Source: an uncultured bacterium (GTDB lineage: Bacteria; Bacillota; Clostridia; Lachnospirales; Lachnospiraceae). From it: DNA of 31,593 nt. This document shows, one piece after another, positions 1 through 6,853 of the stretch. Location of the stretch: contig CAJMNR010000040.1 in the NCBI GenBank assembly GCA_905214875.1, positions 1 to 31,593 of the forward strand. Reading direction: 5' to 3'. The notes beneath the pieces were generated by a model. That model was given only the letters and a program-made list of their open reading frames with translations, did no database searches and was not told where the DNA came from. How positions within the stretch are numbered: the first letter of the stretch is position 1; every line of letters begins with the position of its first letter. A program made the position numbers and the translations under genes.

Positions 1-1013
1 GATGTATGATTAAAGCAATCTTAGAGTTATATGCAATTACTAAGGAAGAAAAATACCTTACATTTGCTGATAACTTTATTGATTACTTCGTACAAGAAGA
101 TGGAAGCATCAAATCTTATGATCCTAAAGAATACAACATTGATAATGTAAATGCAGGTAAGACTTTATTTGATTTATATAAGCTTACTAAGAAAGAAAAA
201 TATCGTAAAGCAATCGATACAATCTATAGCCAGGTAAAAGAACAACCTCGTACAAAAGAAGGTAACTTCTGGCACAAAATGATTTATCCAAACCAAGTAT
301 GGTTAGATGGTCTTTACATGGGACAACCATTCTACATGCAATATGAAGTTGAGTTTAACAACTGCGAAAACTGCATGGACAGTTATAAACAGTTCTTAAA
401 TGTACATAAGTATTTACGTGACGAAAAGACTGGTTTATACTATCATGCTTATGATTCTTCCAGAGAAATGTTCTGGTGTGACAAAACAACAGGACTTAGT
501 AAAAACTTCTGGTTACGTGCATTAGGCTGGTATGCTATGGCCCTTGTTGATACAATGGATGTTATGCCTGAAACTATGGCAGAAGAAAAAGCTAAATTAG
601 GTGAAATCTACAAAGATTTAATCGATTCTATGCTTAAATACCAACATGAAAGTGGTATGTGGTATCAAGTAGTTGATAAGGTAGATGAAAAATTAAATTA
701 CCTTGAAACAAGCGGTACTGCAATCTTTGCTTATGCAATTATGAAGAGCGTTCGTCTTGGATATTTACCAGAAGAATACTTCGCATATGGTAAGAAAGCA
801 TTTGATGGTACTTGTAAAATGTATCTTTCCGAAGAAGATGGAGAACTTCAATTAGGCGGAATCTGTTTAGTTGCTGGTCTTGGTGGTAAAGATATGAGAG
901 ATGGTACATTCGAATACTATATGAGTGAACCTGTCGTTAAAAATGAAGCGAAAGGTGTTGCACCATTAATTCTTGCATATATCGAACTATTACACCGTGA
1001 AACAAATAGATAG
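1..1013 (+). CDS. GH105 unsaturated rhamnogalacturonyl hydrolase, 5' end cut by window
   Basis: This is the C-terminal 335 or more residues of a glycoside hydrolase family 105 (YteR/RhiN-like) protein. It would remove the unsaturated uronic acid left by rhamnogalacturonan lyase, usually in the cytoplasm after import of pectin fragments. An (alpha/alpha)6 pattern is visible. The segment YPNQVWLDGLYMGQPFY carries the likely catalytic Asp, about residue 101 of the visible part; in YteR it is Asp143. FWLRALGWYAMAL and the C-terminal EAKGVAPLILAY are also family-like. The reading frame is open to the window edge (a Cys codon precedes the first Met) and the catalytic Asp is about 40 residues early. 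I therefore infer that about 40 codons lie upstream and that the Met at position 6 is internal. It is followed by a 12-bp hairpin. No other pectin gene is in view, so any operon lies upstream. Confidence 0.85.
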   Translation, partial: CMIKAILELYAITKEEKYLTFADNFIDYFVQEDGSIKSYDPKEYNIDNVNAGKTLFDLYKLTKKEKYRKAIDTIYSQVKEQPRTKEGNFWHKMIYPNQVWLDGLYMGQPFYMQYEVEFNNCENCMDSYKQFLNVHKYLRDEKTGLYYHAYDSSREMFWCDKTTGLSKNFWLRALGWYAMALVDTMDVMPETMAEEKAKLGEIYKDLIDSMLKYQHESGMWYQVVDKVDEKLNYLETSGTAIFAYAIMKSVRLGYLPEEYFAYGKKAFDGTCKMYLSEEDGELQLGGICLVAGLGGKDMRDGTFEYYMSEPVVKNEAKGVAPLILAYIELLHRETNR

Positions 1014-1035
1014 TTAGAAGATCTTTATAATTTGG

Positions 1036-1063
1036 TTGGCAGTAAGTCTATACTTACTGCCAA
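1036..1063 (+). terminator. Strong hairpin downstream of the GH105 gene
   Basis: TTGGCAGTAAGT pairs perfectly with ACTTACTGCCAA around a CTAT loop, 23 bases after the stop codon. It is followed by TTGAAAAAAA rather than a T-tract, so it is not a textbook intrinsic terminator. It may stabilise the 3' end of the mRNA. Confidence 0.5.
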
Positions 1064-1086
1064 TTGAAAAAAATATTGGTAATACC

Positions 1087-1115
1087 TTGACAAATTGTCA
1101 TATTTTATGTAATAT
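1087..1115 (+). promoter_or_regulatory. Promoter for tRNA-Thr
   Basis: A perfect -35 TTGACA (1087-1092), a 17-base spacer and TAATAT (1110-1115) lie 30 bases before the tRNA. Transcription would start near 1122. The -35 is part of a small palindrome, TTGACAaatTGTCA. Confidence 0.6.
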
Positions 1116-1145
1116 ATTAAACAGTTAGTACATATTATAATATTT

Positions 1146-1218
1146 GCTTCCATAGCACAGCAGGTAGTGCACTTCACTCGTAATGAAGGGGTCACCAGTT
1201 CGAATCTGGTTGGAAGCT
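1146..1218 (+). tRNA. tRNA-Thr, anticodon CGU
   Basis: A complete cloverleaf can be folded. The acceptor GCTTCCA pairs with TGGAAGC, with T as discriminator. The D stem is GCAC/GTGC. The anticodon stem CTTCA/TGAAG encloses CTCGTAA, giving anticodon CGT. The T arm is ACCAG-TTCGAAT-CTGGT. The length is 73 bases and no CCA is encoded. It reads ACG codons. It has its own promoter upstream and an intrinsic terminator four bases downstream, so it is a single-gene unit. Confidence 0.95.
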
Positions 1219-1221
1219 CTT

Positions 1222-1256
1222 AAGCTGAAAGTCATATACGACTTTCAGCTTTTTTA
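1222..1256 (+). terminator. Intrinsic terminator of tRNA-Thr
   Basis: AGCTGAAAGTC (1223-1233) pairs with GACTTTCAGCT (1240-1250) around ATATAC and is followed by a run of Ts. The T-run merges directly into a dispersed repeat that also abuts the terminator after folC. Confidence 0.9.
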
Positions 1257-1299
1257 ATTGTTAGGAAATTTCTCTGTCGAGCTCTTTCCTAACAATTAA
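1251..1299. repeat. Dispersed repeat, copy 1, with a perfect 15-bp inverted repeat
   Basis: Positions 1260-1290 are identical to 15211-15241 (31 bases, containing TTCTCTGTCGAGCTC). With the preceding TTTTTTAAT the match is 41 bases with one mismatch. In this copy the arms extend to a perfect 15-bp inverted repeat, TTAATTGTTAGGAAA and TTTCCTAACAATTAA, around a 16-base centre. Read on the minus strand, it encodes the tail RKELDREIS plus stop. Confidence 0.75.
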
Positions 1300-1445
1300 A
1301 AATGTCCCAAAAAGCGGGGCGTGTGATGCGCACTCACCTGAAAGGAAGATGTCGCTATTGCGGCCAGGTTCGGCGCGGGCAAAGTGTGTGTTCCTTGACA
1401 AACGCAAAAGACGCGAGAGTGTGTGGAACACACACTTTGTTCGTT
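1300..1445. repeat. GC-rich block with a perfect 15-bp inverted repeat; probable body of the dispersed element
   Basis: This stretch is clearly richer in G and C than its surroundings (for example CGGCCAGGTTCGGCGCGGGC). It contains CAAAGTGTGTGTTCC (1380-1394) and its exact reverse complement (1425-1439) around a 30-base centre. Reading frames are open on both strands (94 codons plus, 84 codons minus), but neither has a convincing ribosome site or protein-like composition. I therefore treat it as a non-coding repeat body, continuous with the copy of the 41-bp sequence at 1251. I have an unchecked recollection of similar spurious frames recurring in Lachnospiraceae. Confidence 0.5.
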
Positions 1446-1897
1446 TACATAGAAGAAACATATCACTTTTGTCTGTAAAAATGTTTCTAAACAGTAGTTT
1501 GAACATGAAAAGCATGTATTATCTTATACTCGAATTATTTGAGGATAAAAAAACACATGATTCTGAAAAAGAAAATGTATTATCTTATACAATATGTATT
1601 TTCTTATATCGAAAAGGTTTGGAAAAGCCTTAATGTGTGTGAAAAGAATGAAAATTAATTCAATATGTTATATAATTTCGAATTTGATAGGAAGTTATGA
1701 AAAAATATAGAATATTACGGAACAGAATAACTACAGAATACGACAAAGGAAAATACAATATATGGAAAAACCAACCATAAATTACAAGACTTTATGCCAT
1801 AATTATACAATATATGGTTCTAAACTAGATAAAATAGCAATATATATGAAAAGATAATACATTGTTTCAGATAGGGAGAGATGGTATATTATAAATG
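1446..1897. other. AT-rich intergenic stretch without a convincing gene
   Basis: I find no reading frame with both a ribosome site and protein-like content here. The stretch holds the 16-mer repeats described separately. It also has a possible plus-strand promoter TTGATA-16-TATAGA at 1684-1711, and two copies of ACAATATATGG (near 1756 and 1808). It may be a decayed gene or a long regulatory region. Confidence 0.4.
1514..1609 (+). repeat. Three short direct repeats (ATGTATTATCTTATAC)
   Basis: The 16-mer ATGTATTATCTTATAC occurs exactly at 1514-1529 and 1575-1590. A diverged copy, ATGTATTTTCTTATAT, is at 1594-1609. A 12-base inverted match (AAGATAATACAT) lies at 1851-1862. The region is very AT-rich, so chance contributes, but two exact 16-mers 61 bases apart are notable. 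They could be protein-binding sites or decay products of a repeat. Confidence 0.4.
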
Positions 1898-1978
1898 TAC
1901 ATAAAGTACAACCCCTTATTAATTATTTATACTCCCCTCATAAAACACTATGCCATCTGCCCGGTATAGTGTTTTTTT
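1862..1978 (+). ncRNA. Candidate small RNA unit: promoter, about 80-nt transcript, terminator
   Basis: A possible promoter, TTGTTT (1862-1867), 17 bases, TATATT (1885-1890), would start an RNA near 1898. It would end at the strong terminator at 1942-1978. Between them there is no start codon with a ribosome site, only a small GTACATAAAGTAC hairpin and a pyrimidine-rich ACTCCCCTC stretch. The presence of an isolated terminator with no gene before it is the main argument. Both the promoter and the RNA are inferred; no known RNA family is recognised. Confidence 0.3.
1942..1978 (+). terminator. Intrinsic terminator with no upstream gene
   Basis: AACACTATGCC (1944-1954) pairs with GGTATAGTGTT (1963-1973), with one G-U pair, and is followed by seven Ts. 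The nearest annotated plus-strand gene upstream is the tRNA, which has its own terminator. This one must therefore end an unannotated transcript or read-through RNA. Confidence 0.8.
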
Positions 1979-2050
1979 AATGCTATCACATAGACATGGT
2001 TCTAAGAAAGACAAGTGGTACATATAAGATAGGGGGAGGGATCGAATTCC

Positions 2051-2254
2051 ATGGCGAAATCAAAAGGGCAAGAAAAAAAGACGGTTTATGATTTTACTAC
2101 ACTAGGAATTATTCTATATTTTTTTTATCGGCTGGCGTTGCTTCTTGTGCCAACATGGAGTCGCGGAATTTGTCTGTTAAGGCTTGGTGTAAAAGCATGC
2201 TTGTTGATTGTAATAGTACTGATTTTGTTGCAAAAATTATGGTCAGATAAATAA
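2051..2254 (+). CDS. Small two-segment membrane protein, unknown function
   Basis: A 67-residue protein that I do not recognise. The N-terminus is hydrophilic and basic (MAKSKGQEKK). Two hydrophobic stretches follow, about residues 18-36 and 44-62, joined by a short loop with WSRG, so it is probably a two-pass inner membrane protein. An AGGGGGAGG ribosome site about 11 bases before the ATG supports real translation. It stands alone and shares a bidirectional terminator with the convergent MATE gene. The isolated position and the strong ribosome site argue that it is a real gene, but nothing visible suggests a function. Confidence 0.6.
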   Translation: MAKSKGQEKKTVYDFTTLGIILYFFYRLALLLVPTWSRGICLLRLGVKACLLIVIVLILLQKLWSDK

Positions 2255-2280
2255 AGGATATCTTGTTAGAAGTTACATAA

Positions 2281-2329
2281 AAAAGGCGCTTACCGTAATG
2301 TGAAAGTTACATTATAGTAAGCGCCTTTT
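2281..2329. terminator. Bidirectional terminator between the small membrane gene and the MATE gene
   Basis: AAAAGGCGCTTAC pairs perfectly with GTAAGCGCCTTTT, with an inner helix TAATGT/ACATTA around GAAAGTT. A-rich and T-rich ends on either side make it work on both strands. It ends one base before the stop codon of the MATE gene. Confidence 0.9.
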
Positions 2330-2330
2330 G

Positions 2331-3647
2331 CTATGCTTGCTTTCTTTTAAGAAGATAGAAGGCAAGCAGGAGGGTAATGGTTTCAACAATCGGTACGGTC
2401 ATCCAGATTCCATTTGTTCCGAAAATCAAAGGAAGGATATATACAAAGGAAATGCTTAAGATCAAGCTTCGTAATAAAGATAGAAGCAAGGAATGATACT
2501 GTTTGAGCGTTGCCTGAAAATAGTTACAGATAACCGTATTTAAGGACGCAAGCAAGAATCCGATGGAATAAATGCGAAGTGAAGTATGTGCAAGGGATAA
2601 AACTTCGTCCGTAGGGTTGATATACATATAGATAAACACGTTTGGAAGAAAGAATCCGATTGCAAAGATCGTACCGCTTATGACAGCAGCAGTTGCAAGC
2701 GCATAGCGAAATGTCTTGTGTACGCGGTCTAATTTACCTGCTCCATAGTTTGTTGCCAGGATAGGCTGAGCGGCTTGGGAAACGCCGTTACTTAGTGAAG
2801 TTACGATAATTGCCGTATTGGATATGATGCTGTATGCAGTAATTCCATTTACCGAGCTGTATTTCAATAATTGAATATTGAAACAGAGGATAACGATACC
2901 GCCTGCAATTTCAATTAAGAAACTTGGAAATCCGGTAAGAACGACTTTGGAAAGAATGCGTACCCAATTCCCGTGAAATGCAAATCGTAATGTGTTTTTC
3001 TTGCTAAAGAAATGAGTCACTAAAAGAATGCAAGTCAAAGAGACACCAAGAACGGAAGCAATCGCAGCACCAGCCATGCCCATGTGGAACACAAAGACAA
3101 ATAAAAGGTCCAATACGATATTTGCTACACCGCCGCTAATGACAGCAATCATACTTCGATTTGGATCGGCATCATTTCTTACAAAGCTTTGTAAAAACGA
3201 AGATAGTGCAAATACTGGAGCACCAAAAATAATATAGGGTGCGTAATTCTTTATATAAGGATGCGTAATCTCAGAACTGCCAAGAAAACTCATTAATGGG
3301 TCATAATAAAGAATAGAACCTAGAATCGCAATTAGAACGGTAATGACCGTTGCTAGAAACGAAAAGGAAAAATAATGATTTGCTTCGGATGTATTTCCCT
3401 GGCCTTTATTTACTGAAAAGAGAACAGAACCACCGACGCCAAACAATAATCCGATTCCAAAGAATACATTGAATAATGGAAGGACGATGTTAAGTGCAGC
3501 AACGGCTTGTTCGCCAATTCCTTTTCCAATAATGATCGTATCGACCAAAATATAAATGGAAGTTACTAAGGTAGCACTAATTGATGGGATTAGATACTTG
3601 AAGAATATCCCTTTTATGTTACCTGAGGTTAAATCACGTTGATTCAT
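2331..3647 (-). CDS. MATE family efflux transporter
   Basis: A 438-residue integral membrane protein of the multi-antimicrobial extrusion family (MatE Pfam family), which exports cationic compounds using a Na+ or H+ gradient. About 12 hydrophobic segments are visible in two repeats. The N-terminal half has the characteristic opening LIPSISATLVTSIYILVDTIIIGKGIGEQAVAALNIVLP, with the conserved Asp of the first helix region and the GIGEQAVAALN loop. The second half has GVSQAAQPILATNYGAGK, another family signature. The length is normal for the family. The start ATG is preceded by AAAGGAG at good spacing and by a near-perfect promoter. The gene is monocistronic and divergent from the LexA-controlled repair operon. 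The substrate cannot be read from the sequence. Confidence 0.9.
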   Translation of the reverse strand: MNQRDLTSGNIKGIFFKYLIPSISATLVTSIYILVDTIIIGKGIGEQAVAALNIVLPLFNVFFGIGLLFGVGGSVLFSVNKGQGNTSEANHYFSFSFLATVITVLIAILGSILYYDPLMSFLGSSEITHPYIKNYAPYIIFGAPVFALSSFLQSFVRNDADPNRSMIAVISGGVANIVLDLLFVFVFHMGMAGAAIASVLGVSLTCILLVTHFFSKKNTLRFAFHGNWVRILSKVVLTGFPSFLIEIAGGIVILCFNIQLLKYSSVNGITAYSIISNTAIIVTSLSNGVSQAAQPILATNYGAGKLDRVHKTFRYALATAAVISGTIFAIGFFLPNVFIYMYINPTDEVLSLAHTSLRIYSIGFLLASLNTVICNYFQATLKQYHSLLLSLLRSLILSISFVYILPLIFGTNGIWMTVPIVETITLLLAFYLLKRKQA

Positions 3648-3678
3648 ATTGAGTCTCCTTTATTAAGCATGTAAAGGT

Positions 3679-3706
3679 ATTATATCGTAGATGAATATTA
3701 TGTCAA
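3679..3706 (-). promoter_or_regulatory. Promoter of the MATE gene
   Basis: On the minus strand, a perfect TTGACA (3706-3701), 16 bases and a perfect TATAAT (3684-3679) lie about 30 bases before the start codon. Confidence 0.75.
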
Positions 3707-3734
3707 TAGCCTTCCTGTTTTTAAGATTCTCTAC

Positions 3735-3763
3735 TTGATGAACTTAAGAATTTATGATATGAT
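3735..3763 (+). promoter_or_regulatory. Promoter of the radical SAM repair operon
   Basis: TTGATG (3735-3740), a 17-base spacer and TATGAT (3758-3763). The predicted start point near 3770 places the adjacent LexA box at about +7 to +19, suited to blocking transcription. Confidence 0.6.
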
Positions 3764-3775
3764 AAACACAGAAAA

Positions 3776-3789
3776 AGAACAAATGTTCG
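3776..3789 (+). promoter_or_regulatory. LexA (SOS) box upstream of the radical SAM repair operon
   Basis: The 14-mer AGAACAAATGTTCG matches 12 of 14 positions of the Bacillus-type LexA site CGAACRNRYGTTYC and contains the perfect palindrome GAAC-AAAT-GTTC (3777-3788). It lies between the predicted -10 and the start codon of a DNA repair gene, which makes an SOS operator the natural reading. Confidence 0.75.
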
Positions 3790-3804
3790 AATGGTGGTAT
3801 GAAA

Positions 3805-5253
3805 ATGGTTATTCAAGAGAATATGTCAATAGAAGAGAAGTTATCTATCTTATCGGATGCAGCAAAGTACGATGTTGCTTGTACGTCCAGCGGTGTAGAT
3901 CGTAAGGGAAGCAAGGATGGAATCGGGAATGCGGCTGCTTGTGGAATCTGTCATACGTTTTCGCAGGATGGACGGTGCATCTCCCTGCTTAAGATACTGT
4001 TTACCAATGAATGTATCTTTGATTGTAAATATTGTATCAATCGAAAAAGTAATGATGTGAAGCGTGCCAGCTTTACGCCGGAAGAGGTTTGTGATTTGAC
4101 AATGGAATTCTATCGACGTAACTATATAGAAGGATTGTTTCTAAGCTCCGGAATCTTAGTAAGTCCAGACTATACGATGGAACTTATCTATAAGACATTG
4201 GTATTGTTACGCTTAAAACATCATTTTAATGGATATATTCATGTGAAGGCTATTCCGGGAGCGGATCAGGAGTTGATTGCAAAAGCAGGGTGGCTAGCAG
4301 ATAGAATGAGCGTGAATTTAGAGCTTCCGACTAGTGAAGGACTGAAAAGCCTGGCGCCTCATAAGAACCGTAGGAATATTCTTAAGCCGATGAAGCAGAT
4401 TCAATTGGGAATCTATGATAATAAAGGAAAACGGATTGCCATGGATGGACACCAAGAAATCCTAGGACTTGATGGAAAGCCGTTAATGAGAACGCATAAC
4501 TTGAAGAGAGAGCCTGTCGCATTAGTAGATGGTATCGATCCTAACTATGATAATCCACTTTCTTTAGTAAACAGAAGGAAAAGCTTTATGAAGAAGAGCC
4601 GATTTGTTCCGGCAGGGCAGAGTACGCAGATGATCATTGGGGCAACGAAAGAAAGTGATTATCAGCTGTTAAGTGTATCCGATTCTTTATATAAGAAGTT
4701 TGATCTAAAGAGGGTCTTTTATTCCGCCTATGTGCCAATCAATGAAGATAAGATGCTACCAAGCCTTGATACGAAACCGCCGTTATTAAGGGAACATCGA
4801 TTGTATCAGGCAGACTGGCTATTGCGATTCTATGGTTTTGAGGCAAATGAGATTCTCAATGAGGAAAATCCATATTTTAACGTAATGTTAGATCCAAAGT
4901 GTAACTGGGCATTAAAGCATTTAGAACAGTTTCCGGTGGAGGTAAACCGTGCTGATTACTATACTCTTCTTCGTGTACCCGGCATTGGTGTAAATTCTGC
5001 AAGAAGAATCATACGCGCAAGGAAGATGGCGCAGCTTACCTTTGATGATTTGAAGAAGATTGGTGTCGTATTAAAACGAGCCATTTATTTTATTACATGT
5101 AGCGGGAAAATGATGTATCCTGTTAAAATAGAAGAAGATTATATTACAAGGCAGATGCTAGAGGTGAAGGAACGTCTTCCTGAACAGTTACGGGAAGTGA
5201 ATACGTTTAAGCAGCTATCAATGTTTGATACAAATTATCAGTGGCATCTTTAA
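3805..5253 (+). CDS. Putative DNA modification/repair radical SAM protein (TIGR03916 type)
   Basis: A radical SAM enzyme of 482 residues, assigned to the rSAM_link_UDG family, whose chemistry is not established to my knowledge. The 4Fe-4S motif CIFDCKYC (CX3CX2C) is near residues 70-77. Several extra cysteines precede it (the ACGICHTFSQDGRC region), conserved-looking and possibly holding a second cluster or structural metal. The C-terminal part has a helix-hairpin-helix DNA-binding motif, LLRVPGIGVNSARRIIRAR, followed by LKKIGV, consistent with action on DNA. I placed the start at the second ATG (3805), which has GGTGG seven bases upstream; the first ATG (3799) lies only one base from that site. 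It heads an operon with the TIGR03915 partner (21-base gap) and an AlkD homologue, behind a LexA box. The substrate lesion is unknown. Confidence 0.9.
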   Translation: MVIQENMSIEEKLSILSDAAKYDVACTSSGVDRKGSKDGIGNAAACGICHTFSQDGRCISLLKILFTNECIFDCKYCINRKSNDVKRASFTPEEVCDLTMEFYRRNYIEGLFLSSGILVSPDYTMELIYKTLVLLRLKHHFNGYIHVKAIPGADQELIAKAGWLADRMSVNLELPTSEGLKSLAPHKNRRNILKPMKQIQLGIYDNKGKRIAMDGHQEILGLDGKPLMRTHNLKREPVALVDGIDPNYDNPLSLVNRRKSFMKKSRFVPAGQSTQMIIGATKESDYQLLSVSDSLYKKFDLKRVFYSAYVPINEDKMLPSLDTKPPLLREHRLYQADWLLRFYGFEANEILNEENPYFNVMLDPKCNWALKHLEQFPVEVNRADYYTLLRVPGIGVNSARRIIRARKMAQLTFDDLKKIGVVLKRAIYFITCSGKMMYPVKIEEDYITRQMLEVKERLPEQLREVNTFKQLSMFDTNYQWHL

Positions 5254-5274
5254 GAAACAAGGGGTAAGAACATT

Positions 5275-6057
5275 ATGGGCGAAGAAAAGACAAAGCATAT
5301 CTATTTGTGTGACGATTCCATCGAGGGAATCTTTACTGCCGTATATGACGCATGGGCAAGTGGTTATGGACATGCAAATAACTATATCCAGTTAAAAAGC
5401 TGTCAGGAGATTGAGCTATTTAGCCGATATATCGAAGTGGAATCTGATGTGGAAAAAGCAACGAAGGTAACGAATACCGTTAGGAATAAGATCGGTATGG
5501 AAGCGTATCGCTGGATTTATTATATGGCTATGTCTGATTTGAAGGAGAAGGCGGATGGAATTTATCGTTTTATGATCCTCGGCCTTCATTATGGAAGCAA
5601 AGTCATGGATTACCTTAGTAATGATACGGTTAATAGCATGGCTAAGACTTATAAGAGAGTAAGCATGGAAAGCCATAAGTATAAAGGATTTATTCGATTT
5701 GAAGAGTTGGAGAGTGGAATTTTACTTAGTAAGATTCGTCCAAATAATAATATACTTCCCCTTGTGGCTGGACATTTTGCCGACCGTTTTTCGATGGAAA
5801 ACTGGATCATCATGGATGAAGGAAGAAAGATCGCTGTCGTTCATCCAGCAGGAAAGCAGTGGTTTATCATTGCCACGGAGTTGATGGATCAAGAGATGCT
5901 TAATTCGTACTCTGAAAAGGAACTAATTTTACGTGGAGCGTGGAATACATTTGTGGAGCATATTAGTATCAAAGAACGTGAGAATTTGCATTTGCAGCAG
6001 AATATGTGTCCATTAAGGTACCGAGAGTTTATGCCGGAGTTTAAGAAGGATAGGTGA
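5275..6057 (+). CDS. TIGR03915 family putative DNA repair protein (DUF4130)
   Basis: A 260-residue protein that regularly accompanies the radical SAM protein above. Visible family-like segments are the opening YLCDDSIEGIFTAVYDAW, a central helical part (GMEAYRWIYYMAMSDLKEKADGIYRFM is typical) and the C-terminal HFADRFSMENWIIMDEGRK with LPLRYREFMPEF-like ending (here PLRYREFMPEF). In many bacteria this domain is fused to a uracil-DNA-glycosylase-like domain. Here it ends soon after the DUF4130 part, so the glycosylase-like half is absent. It starts 21 bases after the radical SAM gene with AAGGGG before the ATG. Its stop overlaps the possible GTG start of the AlkD gene. Its role is inferred from the partnership: helping recognise or process the lesion acted on by the radical SAM enzyme. 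Confidence 0.85.
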   Translation: MGEEKTKHIYLCDDSIEGIFTAVYDAWASGYGHANNYIQLKSCQEIELFSRYIEVESDVEKATKVTNTVRNKIGMEAYRWIYYMAMSDLKEKADGIYRFMILGLHYGSKVMDYLSNDTVNSMAKTYKRVSMESHKYKGFIRFEELESGILLSKIRPNNNILPLVAGHFADRFSMENWIIMDEGRKIAVVHPAGKQWFIIATELMDQEMLNSYSEKELILRGAWNTFVEHISIKERENLHLQQNMCPLRYREFMPEFKKDR

Positions 6058-6062
6058 TAAGA

Positions 6063-6788
6063 ATGCAACTAATAAGAGAGGTCTGGGATCAGGAAAGTTA
6101 TCAGGAGTTTGTACGATTTTTAGAAGAATCTTCGGAGGAGGAGTATGCTAAGTTTCATAGCAAATTAAATCCTGGGTCAGATAATATATTGGGAATCCGT
6201 AATCCAAATATGCGTTTGATTGCAAAGGAAATAGGAAAAGGCAATGCTCGTTCCTTTTTAAAGGCAGCAGGGCATACGTATAATGAAGAAGAAATGATTC
6301 ATGCTATGGTTATTGGAGGGCTGAAAGAAAAGGATGTGCCTTACGAAGAAATTATGGAGTATGTAACGGAGTTTATTCCTTATATTACGAATTGGTCGAT
6401 TTGTGATACGTTTTGTTCTTCCTTGAAGATAACGAAAAAACATATGGATGAGACATTTGAGTACCTTCGTACGTACGCAGTAAGTAACAAGGAATTTGAG
6501 GCAAGGTTTGCCTTTGTCATGTACCTAGGGTATTATGTGGAGGAAAAGTACTTAGAGGAGATTTTTTCTTATTGTGATTCCTGTACCCTTACCGACTATT
6601 ATGTGCAGATGGCAATCGCATGGCTAATTAGTGTCTGCTATATAAAAGAAAAGGAACTAACAATTAAGTACTTAGAGCATAATAAGCTTGATAAGTTTAC
6701 GTATAATAAGTCGATTCAGAAAATGATAGAATCCTTTCGTGTCACAAAAGAGGAGAAAGAGCAGCTTCGGAAAATGAAAAGAAAGTAG
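6063..6788 (+). CDS. DNA alkylation repair protein, AlkD-like HEAT-repeat glycosylase
   Basis: A 241-residue all-helical protein of the AlkD family, which excises cationic N3- and N7-alkylpurines without base flipping. Counting from ATG 6063, the active-site set of Bacillus AlkD is present: Trp111 and Asp115 in NWSICDTF, Arg148 in FEARFAFVMY, and Trp187 in MAIAWLIS. Arg148 and Trp187 even carry the same numbers as in Bacillus cereus AlkD (from memory). It opens with a family-like NPGSDNILGIRNPNMR segment. The longest frame begins with GTG at 6054, overlapping the previous stop. I prefer ATG 6063 because AGGTGA (6052-6057) is well spaced from it. It is the third gene of the LexA-controlled operon, so its expression is probably damage-induced, and the glycosylase may complement the radical SAM pair. 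Confidence 0.92.
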   Translation: MQLIREVWDQESYQEFVRFLEESSEEEYAKFHSKLNPGSDNILGIRNPNMRLIAKEIGKGNARSFLKAAGHTYNEEEMIHAMVIGGLKEKDVPYEEIMEYVTEFIPYITNWSICDTFCSSLKITKKHMDETFEYLRTYAVSNKEFEARFAFVMYLGYYVEEKYLEEIFSYCDSCTLTDYYVQMAIAWLISVCYIKEKELTIKYLEHNKLDKFTYNKSIQKMIESFRVTKEEKEQLRKMKRK

Positions 6789-6853
6789 CATAAATGCATA
6801 ATTGATAACAGTAGTGGAATACTATCTTCGTAAAATATAAAGGAGGAAATTCC

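Noticed and set aside
1261..1515. An 84-codon minus-strand frame over the repeat and GC-rich block
   Set aside because: No convincing ribosome site precedes its start, the protein has a shadow-like composition rich in Arg, Ser, Leu and Phe, and its end is made of the dispersed repeat. I treat it as repeat DNA read in frame.
1514..1609. CRISPR-like array in the AT repeats
   Set aside because: The three units are only 16 bases, the spacing is irregular (61 and 19), and no cas gene is present.
1349..1633. A 94-codon plus-strand frame over the same block
   Set aside because: It has no clear ribosome site, overlaps the opposite frame, and runs through inverted repeats and AT repeats.
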